Source: Falsiroseomonas sp050563535 (GTDB taxonomy: Bacteria; Pseudomonadota; Alphaproteobacteria; Acetobacterales; Acetobacteraceae). From it: 64,000 nucleotides of DNA. A model generated the notes under the pieces. It saw nothing but the letters and a program-made list of their open reading frames with translations, had not been told where the DNA came from and did not search any database. Each line of letters begins with the position of its first letter. Position 1 is the stretch's first letter. Location of the stretch: NCBI RefSeq assembly GCF_050563535.1, contig NZ_JBNXUO010000003.1, positions 62,001 through 126,000 on the forward strand. Direction: 5' to 3'. Position numbers and translations under genes: made by a program. Shown piece by piece: positions 26,191 through 34,831 of this stretch.

Positions 26191-27927
26191 ATGTCCGCGA
26201 CGACCACACCACCGCAACCCCGGTCCGGATTCAACCCGGCCGCCAATCTCGGCATCCTCGCGAAGATCCTGATCGCGCTCGGCGCGCTGGCCACCGCGGC
26301 CGTCATCGTCGGCGTGGTCGCGCTCAGCACGAAGCAGCGCATCGCCGACGACTTCGAGAAGGTGGTCGAGGAGATGATGCCGGGAACGCTCGCCCTGGCG
26401 CGGATGAACCGCAACACCAGCGAATTCGCCGCCCTGACCTATCGCGCCATCCTCGCCGCGCAGGACCCGGCGCAGCTGGCGCTGGTGGCCCAGCAGCGCG
26501 ATGCCGCGGTGCGGACCTTCAACCAGCGCCTGACGGAGGCGCGGCAGCGCCTGCCGCGCAAGGCGGCCGAACTCACCCAGGTCGAGGCAAAGTTCCGCGA
26601 GGTCTCCGGCCATGCCGGGGCCGCGCTGGATGCGGCGCGTGACCCGAATGGCGGGCAGGATCGCGCCCGCTCAATTATGCGGGAACGCTTCATCCCCCCC
26701 TATGAGGCGCTGCGCGACGAACTCGTGCGCATGACCAACCTGGCCGTGGACGAGGCCGAGGCGGAGAGCGCGAATGCGCGCGCCGATGTCGCCGCGGCGA
26801 CCTGGACCATCTCCGCGCTGCTCGGTGCGGGGCTGGTGCTGGCCGGCGCGCTTTCCGCCTGGCTGCTGCTGTTCGGCACGGCGCGCCCGGTCGGCGCCCT
26901 CGGCGCCGCCACCGCCCGCATCGCGGCCGGCGAGCTGGACGAGCCGGTGCCCGGCACGCAGCGCCGCGACGAGGCCGGCAGCCTCGCCCGTTCGCTGGAG
27001 GTCCTGCGCGAGACGGCGCGCCGCGCCCGCGCGCTGGAAGCCGAGGCGACGGCCGCGCGGGAACGTGCCGAGGCCGAACGCCGCGCCGCGGCTCTCGCCT
27101 CGGCCGATGGGGTGGAAGCCGCGATGGGCGGCGTGGTGCGCGCCCTCGCGGCCTCCGCGACGGAGCTGCAGGCCACGGCCGAAAGCCTGGACGGCACGGC
27201 GCGCCGCACGGCGGAACAGGCGGCCTCCGTCGCCGCCGGCGCGACGCAGGCCAGCGCCAATGTGCAGACGGTCGCCGCGGCGGCGGAGGAGATGAACTCC
27301 GCCATCGGCGAGATCACGCGCCAGGTCGGCCAGGCGGCCAACATGGCGCGGCGCGCGGTGGAGGACAGCCGCCGGACGGACGCGACGGTGCGCGGCCTGT
27401 CGGAATCCGCCGCCCGCATCGGCGACGTGGTGAAGCTGATCTCCGACATCGCCGGCCAGACCAACCTGCTCGCCCTCAACGCCACCATCGAGGCCGCGCG
27501 CGCCGGCGATGCCGGCAAGGGCTTCGCGGTGGTCGCCGGCGAGGTGAAGCAGCTCGCCGCCCAGACCGCCAAGGCGACGGAGGAGATCGGCCGCCAGATC
27601 GGCGAGATCCAGGGCGCCACCGAACAGGCGGTGGAGGCGATCCGCACCATCGGCACCCGTGTCGAGGAGGTGGACCAGATCGCCGCCGCCATCGCCGCCG
27701 CGGTCGAGGAACAGGGCGCCGCCACGCAGGAGATCGCCCGCAGCGTGGGCGAGGCCGCGCAGGGCACCAACGACGTCTCGGCCAGCGTCTCCCGCGTCAC
27801 CGCCGGTGTCGAGGAGACGACGCAGGCCCTGGTCGGCCTGCGCGACGCCACCGGCGACGTGGCGCGCCAGGGCACCGCGCTGAAGGCGGCGCTGGACCAG
27901 GCGCTGCAGACCATGCGTGCGGCCTGA
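26191..27927 (+). CDS. Methyl-accepting chemotaxis protein
   Basis: An inner-membrane chemoreceptor (578 aa). Transmembrane helix 1 is at about residues 18-46 and a helical periplasmic sensing domain spans 47-205, of four-helix-bundle type. Helix 2 is at about 207-230, followed by a HAMP domain (LGAATARIAAGELDEPVPG). The signalling domain contains the conserved hairpin QTNLLALNATIEAARAGDAG near residue 420, followed by GKGFAVVAGEVKQLA. The 152-base gap upstream suggests its own promoter. No other che or flagellar genes are in the window, so its signalling partner is unknown. Confidence 0.95.
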   Translation: MSATTTPPQPRSGFNPAANLGILAKILIALGALATAAVIVGVVALSTKQRIADDFEKVVEEMMPGTLALARMNRNTSEFAALTYRAILAAQDPAQLALVAQQRDAAVRTFNQRLTEARQRLPRKAAELTQVEAKFREVSGHAGAALDAARDPNGGQDRARSIMRERFIPPYEALRDELVRMTNLAVDEAEAESANARADVAAATWTISALLGAGLVLAGALSAWLLLFGTARPVGALGAATARIAAGELDEPVPGTQRRDEAGSLARSLEVLRETARRARALEAEATAARERAEAERRAAALASADGVEAAMGGVVRALAASATELQATAESLDGTARRTAEQAASVAAGATQASANVQTVAAAAEEMNSAIGEITRQVGQAANMARRAVEDSRRTDATVRGLSESAARIGDVVKLISDIAGQTNLLALNATIEAARAGDAGKGFAVVAGEVKQLAAQTAKATEEIGRQIGEIQGATEQAVEAIRTIGTRVEEVDQIAAAIAAAVEEQGAATQEIARSVGEAAQGTNDVSASVSRVTAGVEETTQALVGLRDATGDVARQGTALKAALDQALQTMRAA

Positions 27928-27954
27928 ACCCCGGCGCCCCAGCCGAGGCTCCGG

Positions 27955-28974
27955 TCAACCGCCGCGGAGCACGCCCAGCGCGCGCTCCGCGGCGGCGTCG
28001 ATCGCCCGCGGGCCGTGATGCGTCTCCACATGCCGCCGCGCCGCCCGGCCCATCCGCAGCCGCAGCGCCGGGTCGGCCAGCAGCAGCTCCGCCGCCGGGC
28101 GCAGCCCCTCGGGCGACACCAGAAGCCCCGCGGTGGGGGGAATGCCGCCATCGATGGTCGCATGCAGGGCCACCACCGGCAGGCCGCAGGCCATCGCCTC
28201 CACCGTCGCGCGCGGCAGGCCATCCATGGTGGAGGCATGGACCATGATCGCCGACCGCCGCAGCACGCCGAACACCTCCGGATGCGGCAGCCGGCCCAGG
28301 TAATGCGCCTTGTGGCGCCCGCGGGTCTGGCGCCGCTGCGCCGCCAGCAGCGGCCCGGCGCCCACGAAGGCGACGCTGTGGCGTTCCGCCAGCGGCAGCA
28401 GCGCCGCCTGGTTCTTCCGCGGCTCGGCGAAGGTGCCAACATTCACGATGTCGAATTCCGGCGCTTCCGGCGGCACGCCGCTGCCGGCCAGCGCCAGGTC
28501 GACATGCTTCGGCAGGACCAGCGCGCGCCCCGCCCGCCACAGCGGCAGGAAGCAGCGCGCCAGCTGTTCCCGGTACTCGCCGAGCACGAGCGACGCGCGC
28601 GGCAGCAGCGGATCCTGCACCGCCCCGCCGACGACGAGGCCGATGCGCACGCGCTCCGGCAGGCCGGCCTGGAGGTCGGCGTTCACCCGGTAGCCGAGGC
28701 CCTTGTACAGCACGGCGTCCGGCGCGAAGGCCGCCACCGCGGCCCGCAGCGCGGCGGAGGTCTGGCGGTGCGGGATCTCGTCCGGGTTGTCGCTGGGGCA
28801 GAAGGTCAGCGGGACGCCGAGCATCCTGTCCTCCTCGACCTCCGTGCCCGCATGGATGCGGTACAGCCGCGCATCCACCCCCCGCGCGCGGAAGCCGGCC
28901 GCGAGGTGCACGTCGCGCACCGCGCCGCCCATGGAGCGGCTGGCATGCGACATGACGATGGCGATCCGCTCCAT
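27955..28974 (-). CDS. Glycosyltransferase family 4-like protein
   Basis: A 339-aa GT-B glycosyltransferase starting at MERIAIVMSHASRSMGGAV. The N-terminal acceptor domain has a glycine-rich loop (SRSMGGAVRDVHLAAGF). The C-terminal nucleotide-sugar domain has NVGTFAEPRKNQAALL, FVGAGPLL and the HASTMDGLPRATVEAMACGLPVV donor-binding EX7E-like segment. It is the last gene of the minus-strand glycan operon, 11 bases after the preceding glycosyltransferase. The donor and acceptor sugars cannot be read from the sequence. It converges on the chemoreceptor gene with 27 bases between. Confidence 0.88.
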   Translation of the reverse strand: MERIAIVMSHASRSMGGAVRDVHLAAGFRARGVDARLYRIHAGTEVEEDRMLGVPLTFCPSDNPDEIPHRQTSAALRAAVAAFAPDAVLYKGLGYRVNADLQAGLPERVRIGLVVGGAVQDPLLPRASLVLGEYREQLARCFLPLWRAGRALVLPKHVDLALAGSGVPPEAPEFDIVNVGTFAEPRKNQAALLPLAERHSVAFVGAGPLLAAQRRQTRGRHKAHYLGRLPHPEVFGVLRRSAIMVHASTMDGLPRATVEAMACGLPVVALHATIDGGIPPTAGLLVSPEGLRPAAELLLADPALRLRMGRAARRHVETHHGPRAIDAAAERALGVLRGG

Positions 28975-28985
28975 CCCGGCGCGCG

Positions 28986-30248
28986 TCAGGCAGCGGCGCC
29001 GCGCGGCGCGAAGGCGGCATCGAGGGCGGCGAGGAAGGCGTCGCGCCCCGGAACGTCCCGCTGCGACGCGGCGATGCGGCCATGCAGCTCCGGCTGCGCG
29101 GCATCGACCAGCGCGCGCGCCAGGTCCACGGGCGAGCCGCGGCGGAAGTGCAGCCCGTCCACCCCGTGCTCCACCTTCTCCGCCATGCCGCCGATGTCGG
29201 AAACCAGCAGCGGCGTGCCGGCGCGCCGGGCTTCCTGGATCACCACGGGCGAGTTCTCCCACCAGATCGACGGCACCACCACCCAGCCCACCGACCGCAT
29301 CAGCTCCACCGCATCGGCCGCGTCGTAGCGGCCGAGGAAGGCGAGGTTCTGCCCCGCCGCATCGATCACGCGGTCGATCCCCGGGAAGAGCCGCACCGCA
29401 TCCTCCCGCTCGCAGCCGAAGACGCTCAGCGTGATGGCCGGGCTCTCGCGCAGGGCCAGGGGAAGGGCGCGCAGCAGCACGTCCAGCCCCTTGTGGGCGC
29501 CGGGCGTGCCGAAGAAGCCGAAGCGGGGCGCGAGCCGCGCCGAATCGCCCGCCGCGCGGGGCAGGGACAGTGCCTCGTCCCCCAGGTAGTTCTCGACCAC
29601 CGCGGCGTGCGGGCCCGTCAGCCCCCATTCCTCGTAGCGGGCGCGGATGAACTCGCTCGGGTACAGCACGGCGTCGAAGCGGCGCAGGACGGAAATCAGC
29701 GCGGCCTTGCGGAAGGCGAAGCGTTCCAGCGACTGGTCGGGGAAGCAGGACAGGCAGCGCAGCGGCGATTCCCGCCGGCACAGCTCGCGCGACCGCGTGC
29801 GCACCATCTGGCCGTGGTTCAGGCAGATCGCCAGCATCTCGTGCATCGTCATCACGAAGGTCGCGTTCGGCCGCGCCTCCATCAGCTCCGCGATCAGGTC
29901 CACCCCGACGCGCCAGACGTGGTGCAGGTGGTAGACATCGCTGCCGAGCCCGGCGAGGAACTCCACCAGCGCGCGGCGCTGCTGCGGGTCGTCCCAGCCC
30001 AGGCGGTCCCCCGCCATGCCCGCGAAGGAATAGACGTATTCGTCCGGGCCGTGCGGCAGCACCGTCTCGATCGGGCGGGTGGCGGCGTATTGCGTACCGA
30101 CTTCGCAGGCGCCGACATAGACCGCCCGCCGCCCGGCGGCGCGCAGCGCATGGAATTCCCGGTGCGCCGCCAGCTCCCCCCCACCCTTCGAGAAGTCGGG
30201 GTGGGAATGGGCGAGGATGCAGATGGAACGGCGGGCGGTGTCAGACAT
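28986..30248 (-). CDS. Glycosyltransferase family 4-like protein with cysteine cluster
   Basis: A 420-aa GT-B glycosyltransferase starting at MSDTARRSICILAHSHPDF. The N-domain has the glycine-rich FSKGGGELAAHREFHAL loop. The middle has four cysteines (CLNHGQ, ELCRRE, RCLSCFPD), a possible metal or disulfide cluster seen in a subset of GT4 proteins. The C-domain has FGFFGTPGAHKGLDVLL and WWENSPVVIQEARRAGTPLL with the EX7E-type glutamates. It overlaps the upstream 508-aa gene by eight bases, so the two are cotranslated. Substrate unknown. Confidence 0.88.
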   Translation of the reverse strand: MSDTARRSICILAHSHPDFSKGGGELAAHREFHALRAAGRRAVYVGACEVGTQYAATRPIETVLPHGPDEYVYSFAGMAGDRLGWDDPQQRRALVEFLAGLGSDVYHLHHVWRVGVDLIAELMEARPNATFVMTMHEMLAICLNHGQMVRTRSRELCRRESPLRCLSCFPDQSLERFAFRKAALISVLRRFDAVLYPSEFIRARYEEWGLTGPHAAVVENYLGDEALSLPRAAGDSARLAPRFGFFGTPGAHKGLDVLLRALPLALRESPAITLSVFGCEREDAVRLFPGIDRVIDAAGQNLAFLGRYDAADAVELMRSVGWVVVPSIWWENSPVVIQEARRAGTPLLVSDIGGMAEKVEHGVDGLHFRRGSPVDLARALVDAAQPELHGRIAASQRDVPGRDAFLAALDAAFAPRGAAA

Positions 30249-31767
30249 GAAGCGGGCGCTCCGCGGGGCGTGCGCCGGGCGCGGCGCCCGCGGCCCAGAG
30301 CCGTTCGAGATGGGTGCCCACCAGCTCCGCCGCCGCCCGGCCGCTCCAGGCGCGCGGGATTGGGGCGAATCCGGCCCCGCCGGGCCCGGGCCGCCGCGAC
30401 CGCAGCAACCGCGCCAGGCTGTCCGAGAGCGCCGGCGCGCAGCCCGCCACGGCGTGCAGCGCCAGGAGCCGCGCGACCTCACCGGCCGGGAGGACATCGG
30501 CGAAGGCCTCGGCCGCGCGGTCCGCCGCGACGGACTGCGCGAAGACGGCGGCGTCCACCGCCACGAGGCCGCCGCGGCCGGCGGCTTCCTGCACGGCGCC
30601 CATCGCGGCCGCACCGGCAAGCGCCGCCACCCGGCCGCGGCGGGCGAAGACCTCGGCCGCCTCCTCCGCCGCCTCGCCCAGCAGCAGCAGCGTGTCGCAG
30701 CGCCGCTCGAACTCGGCCGCGGTGACCTGGAACATCCGCACAGCCGCCGGGTCGTCGATGCCGAGGACGAGGAGGAGGCGCGGCGCGCGCCCGGCGCCGG
30801 GCGGCGCGGCCAGCGCGGCGAGGGTGAGCGCGAAGGCGGCTTCCCGCCGGGCCAGCAGGTGGCGCAGCAGGTCGAGCCCCGGCGTCGCGGCGCCGGCCTG
30901 CGCGGCGGCGCGGGCGGGGGCGTCCAGCAGGTCCGGCACGGTGGCGGCGGCGGGGCGGATGCGCAGCCAGCCCCGTTCCTCCCCGCGCAGCCGCGCCTCC
31001 ACCAGCAGCTCCACCCCGCCCAGCCGGTCGGCCCAGCCCGGCGCGATGCGGGCATAGGCCACCAGCGCCTGCGGCAGGCGCGCGGCGTGGCGGTCCGCGA
31101 CCGGCAGCGCCAGGGGCAGGTCCAGCGCGCCGTCCCGGCCGCGGGGCGAGCCGAGCGGCACGATCGAGGCCTCCGCCTCGGCCGGAAGCGGCCCGCCGGC
31201 GCGCAGCACCGCCAGCACCTCGCCCGAGGGGGCGGCCAGCGCCTCGACCTCGGCGAAGGGGGCGTGTTCGGCGCGCCCGCGCAGCACCGGCAGGGCGGCC
31301 ATCCAGTCCGCGAAGGCGCCGAAGGGGCGGTGCCCATGGCCGAGCAGCGGCGCGAGCGCCCGGTCCTCGGCCGCCGCGCGCAGCAGCGCCGCATTCGCCC
31401 GCCCGTCGCGCGCCGCCGTGGCCTTCGCAAGGTCGCTTCCGATGGCCGGGTCGCGCAGGTCCGCGCGCAGCACCGCGCCGCCGGCCGCAAGGGCGAGCGT
31501 GACCTCGGGCGCCGCATCGGGCGTCGCGACGACGAGGGTGAAGCCGTTCGCCACCGCACGCCGGGGATCGACCTGCACCGCCGCGGGGGCGGGATGGAAG
31601 CTCACATGCTCGATCGCGCAGTCGCCGGCGGCGCCCGCGGAGACGGACAGCCCCGTCTCCGCCCCGCGCGGCGTCACCGCCCAGCCATAGACCGCCATGC
31701 GGCGGGATGGCAGCGCGGCGGCGCAGTCCAGCCCCAGCTGCAGGGTTTCATCCACGAAGACGAACAC
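30241..31767 (-). CDS. Unknown protein of the glycan locus (508 aa)
   Basis: An Ala/Arg-rich protein I cannot assign. The first roughly 115 residues are beta-rich (VYGWAVTPRG, GLSVSAG, FTLVVATPD, VTLALAAGGAVLRADLRD) and resemble an immunoglobulin-like or carbohydrate-binding sandwich. Residues 190-280 hold a second beta-rich part. Residues 330-400 look Rossmann-like (APRLLLVLGIDDPA, FERRCDTLLLLGEA). There is no signal peptide or membrane segment. It overlaps the downstream glycosyltransferase by eight bases and lies 56 bases after cysQ, which ties it to the sulfated-glycan locus. It may be a divergent transferase or scaffold. Confidence 0.65.
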   Translation of the reverse strand: MFVFVDETLQLGLDCAAALPSRRMAVYGWAVTPRGAETGLSVSAGAAGDCAIEHVSFHPAPAAVQVDPRRAVANGFTLVVATPDAAPEVTLALAAGGAVLRADLRDPAIGSDLAKATAARDGRANAALLRAAAEDRALAPLLGHGHRPFGAFADWMAALPVLRGRAEHAPFAEVEALAAPSGEVLAVLRAGGPLPAEAEASIVPLGSPRGRDGALDLPLALPVADRHAARLPQALVAYARIAPGWADRLGGVELLVEARLRGEERGWLRIRPAAATVPDLLDAPARAAAQAGAATPGLDLLRHLLARREAAFALTLAALAAPPGAGRAPRLLLVLGIDDPAAVRMFQVTAAEFERRCDTLLLLGEAAEEAAEVFARRGRVAALAGAAAMGAVQEAAGRGGLVAVDAAVFAQSVAADRAAEAFADVLPAGEVARLLALHAVAGCAPALSDSLARLLRSRRPGPGGAGFAPIPRAWSGRAAAELVGTHLERLWAAGAAPGARPAERPLHV

Positions 31768-31823
31768 GTCCTGCCTCCGGCATGCCGCAGCGGCCCTCTC
31801 TCAAGAGGCTTTGCCCCGGGGTG

Positions 31824-32621
31824 TCAACGCCCGGGCTCCCGCCCCCAGGCGACGAAGGGGCCGTTGCGGTAGCCCTGTGCGGCCTTGCCGTAGAGGAACG
31901 GCGCGCCGTCCGGCCGGGTCACGCGCCCGCCCGCCGCCTCCAGCACCGCCTGCCCCGCCGCGGTGTCCCATTCGCAGGTCGGGCCGAAGCGCGGATAGAC
32001 ATCGGCCTCCCCGTCCGCGACGAGGCAGAACTTCAGCGAGGAGCCGATCGAGCGGCTTTCCGCCACCGGCAGCCGCGCCAGGAAGTCCCGCGTTTCCGCA
32101 TCGAGGTGGGAACGGCTCGCCACCGCCGTCCAGCCCTCGTCGGGGCGGGGGCGGGCGAGGCTCGGCGTCCACGCCGCCGCGCCGGCATCCGCGCCCGGCG
32201 GCAGCACGGCATGTTCCGCCCCATGCCCGACCGCGCCGCGCCAGATGCGCGACAGGGCAGGGGCGTAGACCACTCCGCAGACCGGGCGCCCGCCCTCGAT
32301 CAGGGCGATGTTCACCGTGAACTCGCCGGATTGGCCGAGGAATTCGCGCGTGCCGTCCAGCGGGTCCACCAGCAGGAAGGCGCCGTCGCCCGGCGGCGCG
32401 GGCCGGTGCGCATCCTCCTCCGACACCACGGGGATGCCGGGCGCGACCTGCGCGAGCCCTGCGGCGATCACCGCCTCCGCCGCCAGGTCGGCCTCGGTCA
32501 CGGGGCTGCCGTCGGCCTTCCCGGCCACCGCGTGCGGGCGCTGCCGGATGGCGATGATGCGGGCCCCGGCCTCGGCCGCGATGGCGACGAGGTGCGGAAG
32601 CAGGCTGGCGGGATCGGGCAT
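31824..32621 (-). CDS. cysQ: 3'(2'),5'-bisphosphate nucleotidase (PAP phosphatase) CysQ
   Basis: An inositol-monophosphatase-fold enzyme (265 aa from MPDPASLL) that removes the 3'-phosphate from PAP, the by-product of PAPS-dependent sulfotransfer, or from PAPS itself. Metal-binding motifs are complete: VVSEED, DPLDGTREFL and the C-terminal WDTAAGQAVLEAAGG. A second in-frame ATG at 32693 would add 24 residues of low similarity. It is divergent from cysNC across about 190 bases, and heads a minus-strand run with the unknown 508-aa gene and two glycosyltransferases. This position argues for a role in recycling PAP from sulfation. Confidence 0.9.
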   Translation of the reverse strand: MPDPASLLPHLVAIAAEAGARIIAIRQRPHAVAGKADGSPVTEADLAAEAVIAAGLAQVAPGIPVVSEEDAHRPAPPGDGAFLLVDPLDGTREFLGQSGEFTVNIALIEGGRPVCGVVYAPALSRIWRGAVGHGAEHAVLPPGADAGAAAWTPSLARPRPDEGWTAVASRSHLDAETRDFLARLPVAESRSIGSSLKFCLVADGEADVYPRFGPTCEWDTAAGQAVLEAAGGRVTRPDGAPFLYGKAAQGYRNGPFVAWGREPGR

Positions 32622-32809
32622 CGTCGGCGGCGGGTCCGTGACCGGGGAAGGGGATGGCCCATCCGCCCATCTTGCGACGCCGAGCCCGATCATGTGATAG
32701 CCTGCCGCCAGGCGGGGTCCTACCCCCGTGACCGCCCTGGAACGGCGTCGCCGGCCTGCGGCGCCGCGGCGCAGGCCCGCCGGGCCGAGATGGAGTGAGA
32801 CGGCCCGCG

Positions 32810-34693
32810 ATGGACACCCACACGCCCGCCCCCGACCGCGCCGGAGAGGCCTCGTCCCGCAGCCTGCTGCGCTTCCTCACCTGCGGGTCGGTGGATGACG
32901 GCAAGTCGTCCCTGATCGGGCGGCTGCTGTACGACTCGCGGCTCATCATGGAGGACACGCTCGCCTCCATCGCGAAGGACAGCCGCAAGCACGGCACGCT
33001 GGGCGAGGAGATCGACCTGGCGCTGCTGGTGGACGGGCTGGAGGCGGAGCGCCAGCAGGGCATCACCATCGACGTCGCCTACCGCTTCTTCGCGACGCCG
33101 CGGCGCAGCTTCATCGTCGCCGACACGCCGGGGCACGAGCAGTACACGCGCAACATGGCCACCGGCGCGTCCAATTCCGACCTCGCCGTCATCCTGTGCG
33201 ACGCGCGCAAGGGCGTGCTGACGCAGACCAAGCGGCACACCTTCATCTGCTCGCTGCTCGGCATCCGCCATGTCGTGCTCGCGGTGAACAAGATCGACCT
33301 GGTGAATTTCGACGAGGCGACCTTCGACCGCATCGTGGGCGATTGGGCGACCTTCGCCTCCGGCCTCGGCTTCACCACGCTGGTGCCGGTGCCGGTCTCG
33401 GCCCGCTTCGGCGACAACGTCACCGTGCGGTCCGGCAACACGCCCTGGTATCGCGGGCCGACGCTGCTGGCGCACATGGAGGCGGTGGACGTGGACCACG
33501 GGGCGGAGGACAAGCCGTTCCGCTTCCCCGTGCAGTGGGTGAACCGCCCGAACCAGGATTTCCGCGGCTTCTCCGGCACGGTGGCCAGCGGCCGCATCGC
33601 GGTGGGCGATGCGGTGGTGGTGGCGGCGTCGGGCCGGCAGAGCCGGCTGTCCCGCATCCTCGGCCCCGACGGCGACCAGGACCGCGCGGCGGCGGGGGAG
33701 GCGGTGACGCTCTGCCTCGCCGACGAGGTGGATGTCGCGCGCGGCGACGTGCTCGCCCCGCTCGCCGACCGGCCGGAGGTGGCGGACCAGTTCGCCGCCC
33801 ACCTGCTGTGGATGGACGAGGAGCCGATGCTGCCCGGGCGGCAGTACCTCATGCGGATCGGCAACTTCTGGACCACCGCCTCCGTCACGCAGATCAAGCA
33901 CCGCGTGGACGTCAACACGCTGGAACAGCAGCCGGCCAAGCGGCTCGACCTCAACGAGATCGCGGTCTGCAACCTGTCCTGCGCGCAGCGCGTGCCGATG
34001 GACGCCTATGCCGAGAACCGGCAGACCGGCGCCTTCGTCCTGGTGGACCGCTTCACCAACCGCACCGCCGGCGCGGGGATGATCGCCTTCCCGCTGCGCC
34101 GCGCCACCAACATCCATGCCGAGGAGTTCCTGGTGGACAAGCGGGCGCGCGCCGCGCTCGACCACCAGGTGCCGCTGGTGCTGTGGTTCACCGGCCTCTC
34201 GGGGTCCGGCAAGTCCACGGTGGCGAAGCTGGTCGAGCAGGCGCTGCACCGCGAGGGGCGGCACACCTACACGCTGGACGGCGACAACCTGCGCCACGGC
34301 CTGAACCGCGACCTCGGCTTCACCGATGCCGACCGGGTGGAGAACATCCGGCGCGTGGGGGAAGTGGCGAAGCTGTTCCTCGATGCCGGGCTGATCGTGC
34401 TGTGCTCCTTCATCTCGCCCTTCCGCGCCGAGCGCCGGATGGTGCGGGAGATGATGGGGAAGGGCGAGTTCATCGAGGTCTTCGTGGACACGCCGATCGA
34501 GGAATGCATGCGGCGTGACCCGAAGGGGCTCTACGCCAAGGCGCGGCGCGGCGCGATCCAGAACTTCACCGGCGTCAGCAGCCCCTACGAGGCGCCCGAG
34601 TCGCCGGAACTCCGCCTCGCCACCCTCGGCCGCACGCCGGAGGAGGCGGCGGAGGTGGTGCTGGCGCATCTGCGCCGGCTGCTCGGCGGCTGA
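32810..34693 (+). CDS. cysNC: Bifunctional ATP sulfurylase subunit 1 / APS kinase
   Basis: A 627-aa fusion that makes PAPS. The N-terminal CysN GTPase part (residues 1 to about 430) has GSVDDGKSS at 26-34, DTPGHEQYTRNM near 105 and NKIDL near 160. The C-terminal APS kinase has P-loop GLSGSGKST near 462, then DGDNLRHGLNRDLGF and FISPFRAERRMVREMM. The NodQ proteins of rhizobia share this fusion. ATP sulfurylase activity needs the CysD subunit, but no cysD is adjacent. ATG 32810 is chosen; GTG 32795 is an alternative with GGAG overlapping it. An 8-bp hairpin (32753-32777) lies in the leader. Confidence 0.95.
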   Translation: MDTHTPAPDRAGEASSRSLLRFLTCGSVDDGKSSLIGRLLYDSRLIMEDTLASIAKDSRKHGTLGEEIDLALLVDGLEAERQQGITIDVAYRFFATPRRSFIVADTPGHEQYTRNMATGASNSDLAVILCDARKGVLTQTKRHTFICSLLGIRHVVLAVNKIDLVNFDEATFDRIVGDWATFASGLGFTTLVPVPVSARFGDNVTVRSGNTPWYRGPTLLAHMEAVDVDHGAEDKPFRFPVQWVNRPNQDFRGFSGTVASGRIAVGDAVVVAASGRQSRLSRILGPDGDQDRAAAGEAVTLCLADEVDVARGDVLAPLADRPEVADQFAAHLLWMDEEPMLPGRQYLMRIGNFWTTASVTQIKHRVDVNTLEQQPAKRLDLNEIAVCNLSCAQRVPMDAYAENRQTGAFVLVDRFTNRTAGAGMIAFPLRRATNIHAEEFLVDKRARAALDHQVPLVLWFTGLSGSGKSTVAKLVEQALHREGRHTYTLDGDNLRHGLNRDLGFTDADRVENIRRVGEVAKLFLDAGLIVLCSFISPFRAERRMVREMMGKGEFIEVFVDTPIEECMRRDPKGLYAKARRGAIQNFTGVSSPYEAPESPELRLATLGRTPEEAAEVVLAHLRRLLGG

Positions 34694-34702
34694 AGGCCGG
34701 GC

Positions 34703-34831
34703 GTGCCGCCGGCGCTGCTTCTCTCCCGCGAAGTCGGGGCCCATCTGCGCGGGGCCCTCGCCGGGGCGGGGGTCGCCGCCATCCTGCTGCCCGACGCGCG
34801 TGTCGCGTTCGGCCGGGCGGCGGCGCCGTGA
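34703..34831 (+). CDS. Small 42-aa ORF coupled to the sulfotransferase gene
   Basis: GTG 34703 starts nine bases after the cysNC stop, and TGA 34829-34831 overlaps the GTG of the sulfotransferase (GTGA). The product starts VPPALLLSREVGAHLRGAL. This faintly echoes the start of the next protein (TAGLLLSGDIAAWLAP), so it may be a remnant of a duplicated N-terminus. No cysteine, signal peptide or known motif. Translation is plausible from the two-sided coupling, but unproven. Confidence 0.35.
   Translation: MPPALLLSREVGAHLRGALAGAGVAAILLPDARVAFGRAAAP

Noticed and set aside
32622..32809. Remnant of cysD in the cysQ-cysNC gap
   Set aside because: No frame in this 190-base region gives CysD-like residues; it is a divergent promoter region with a short hairpin.
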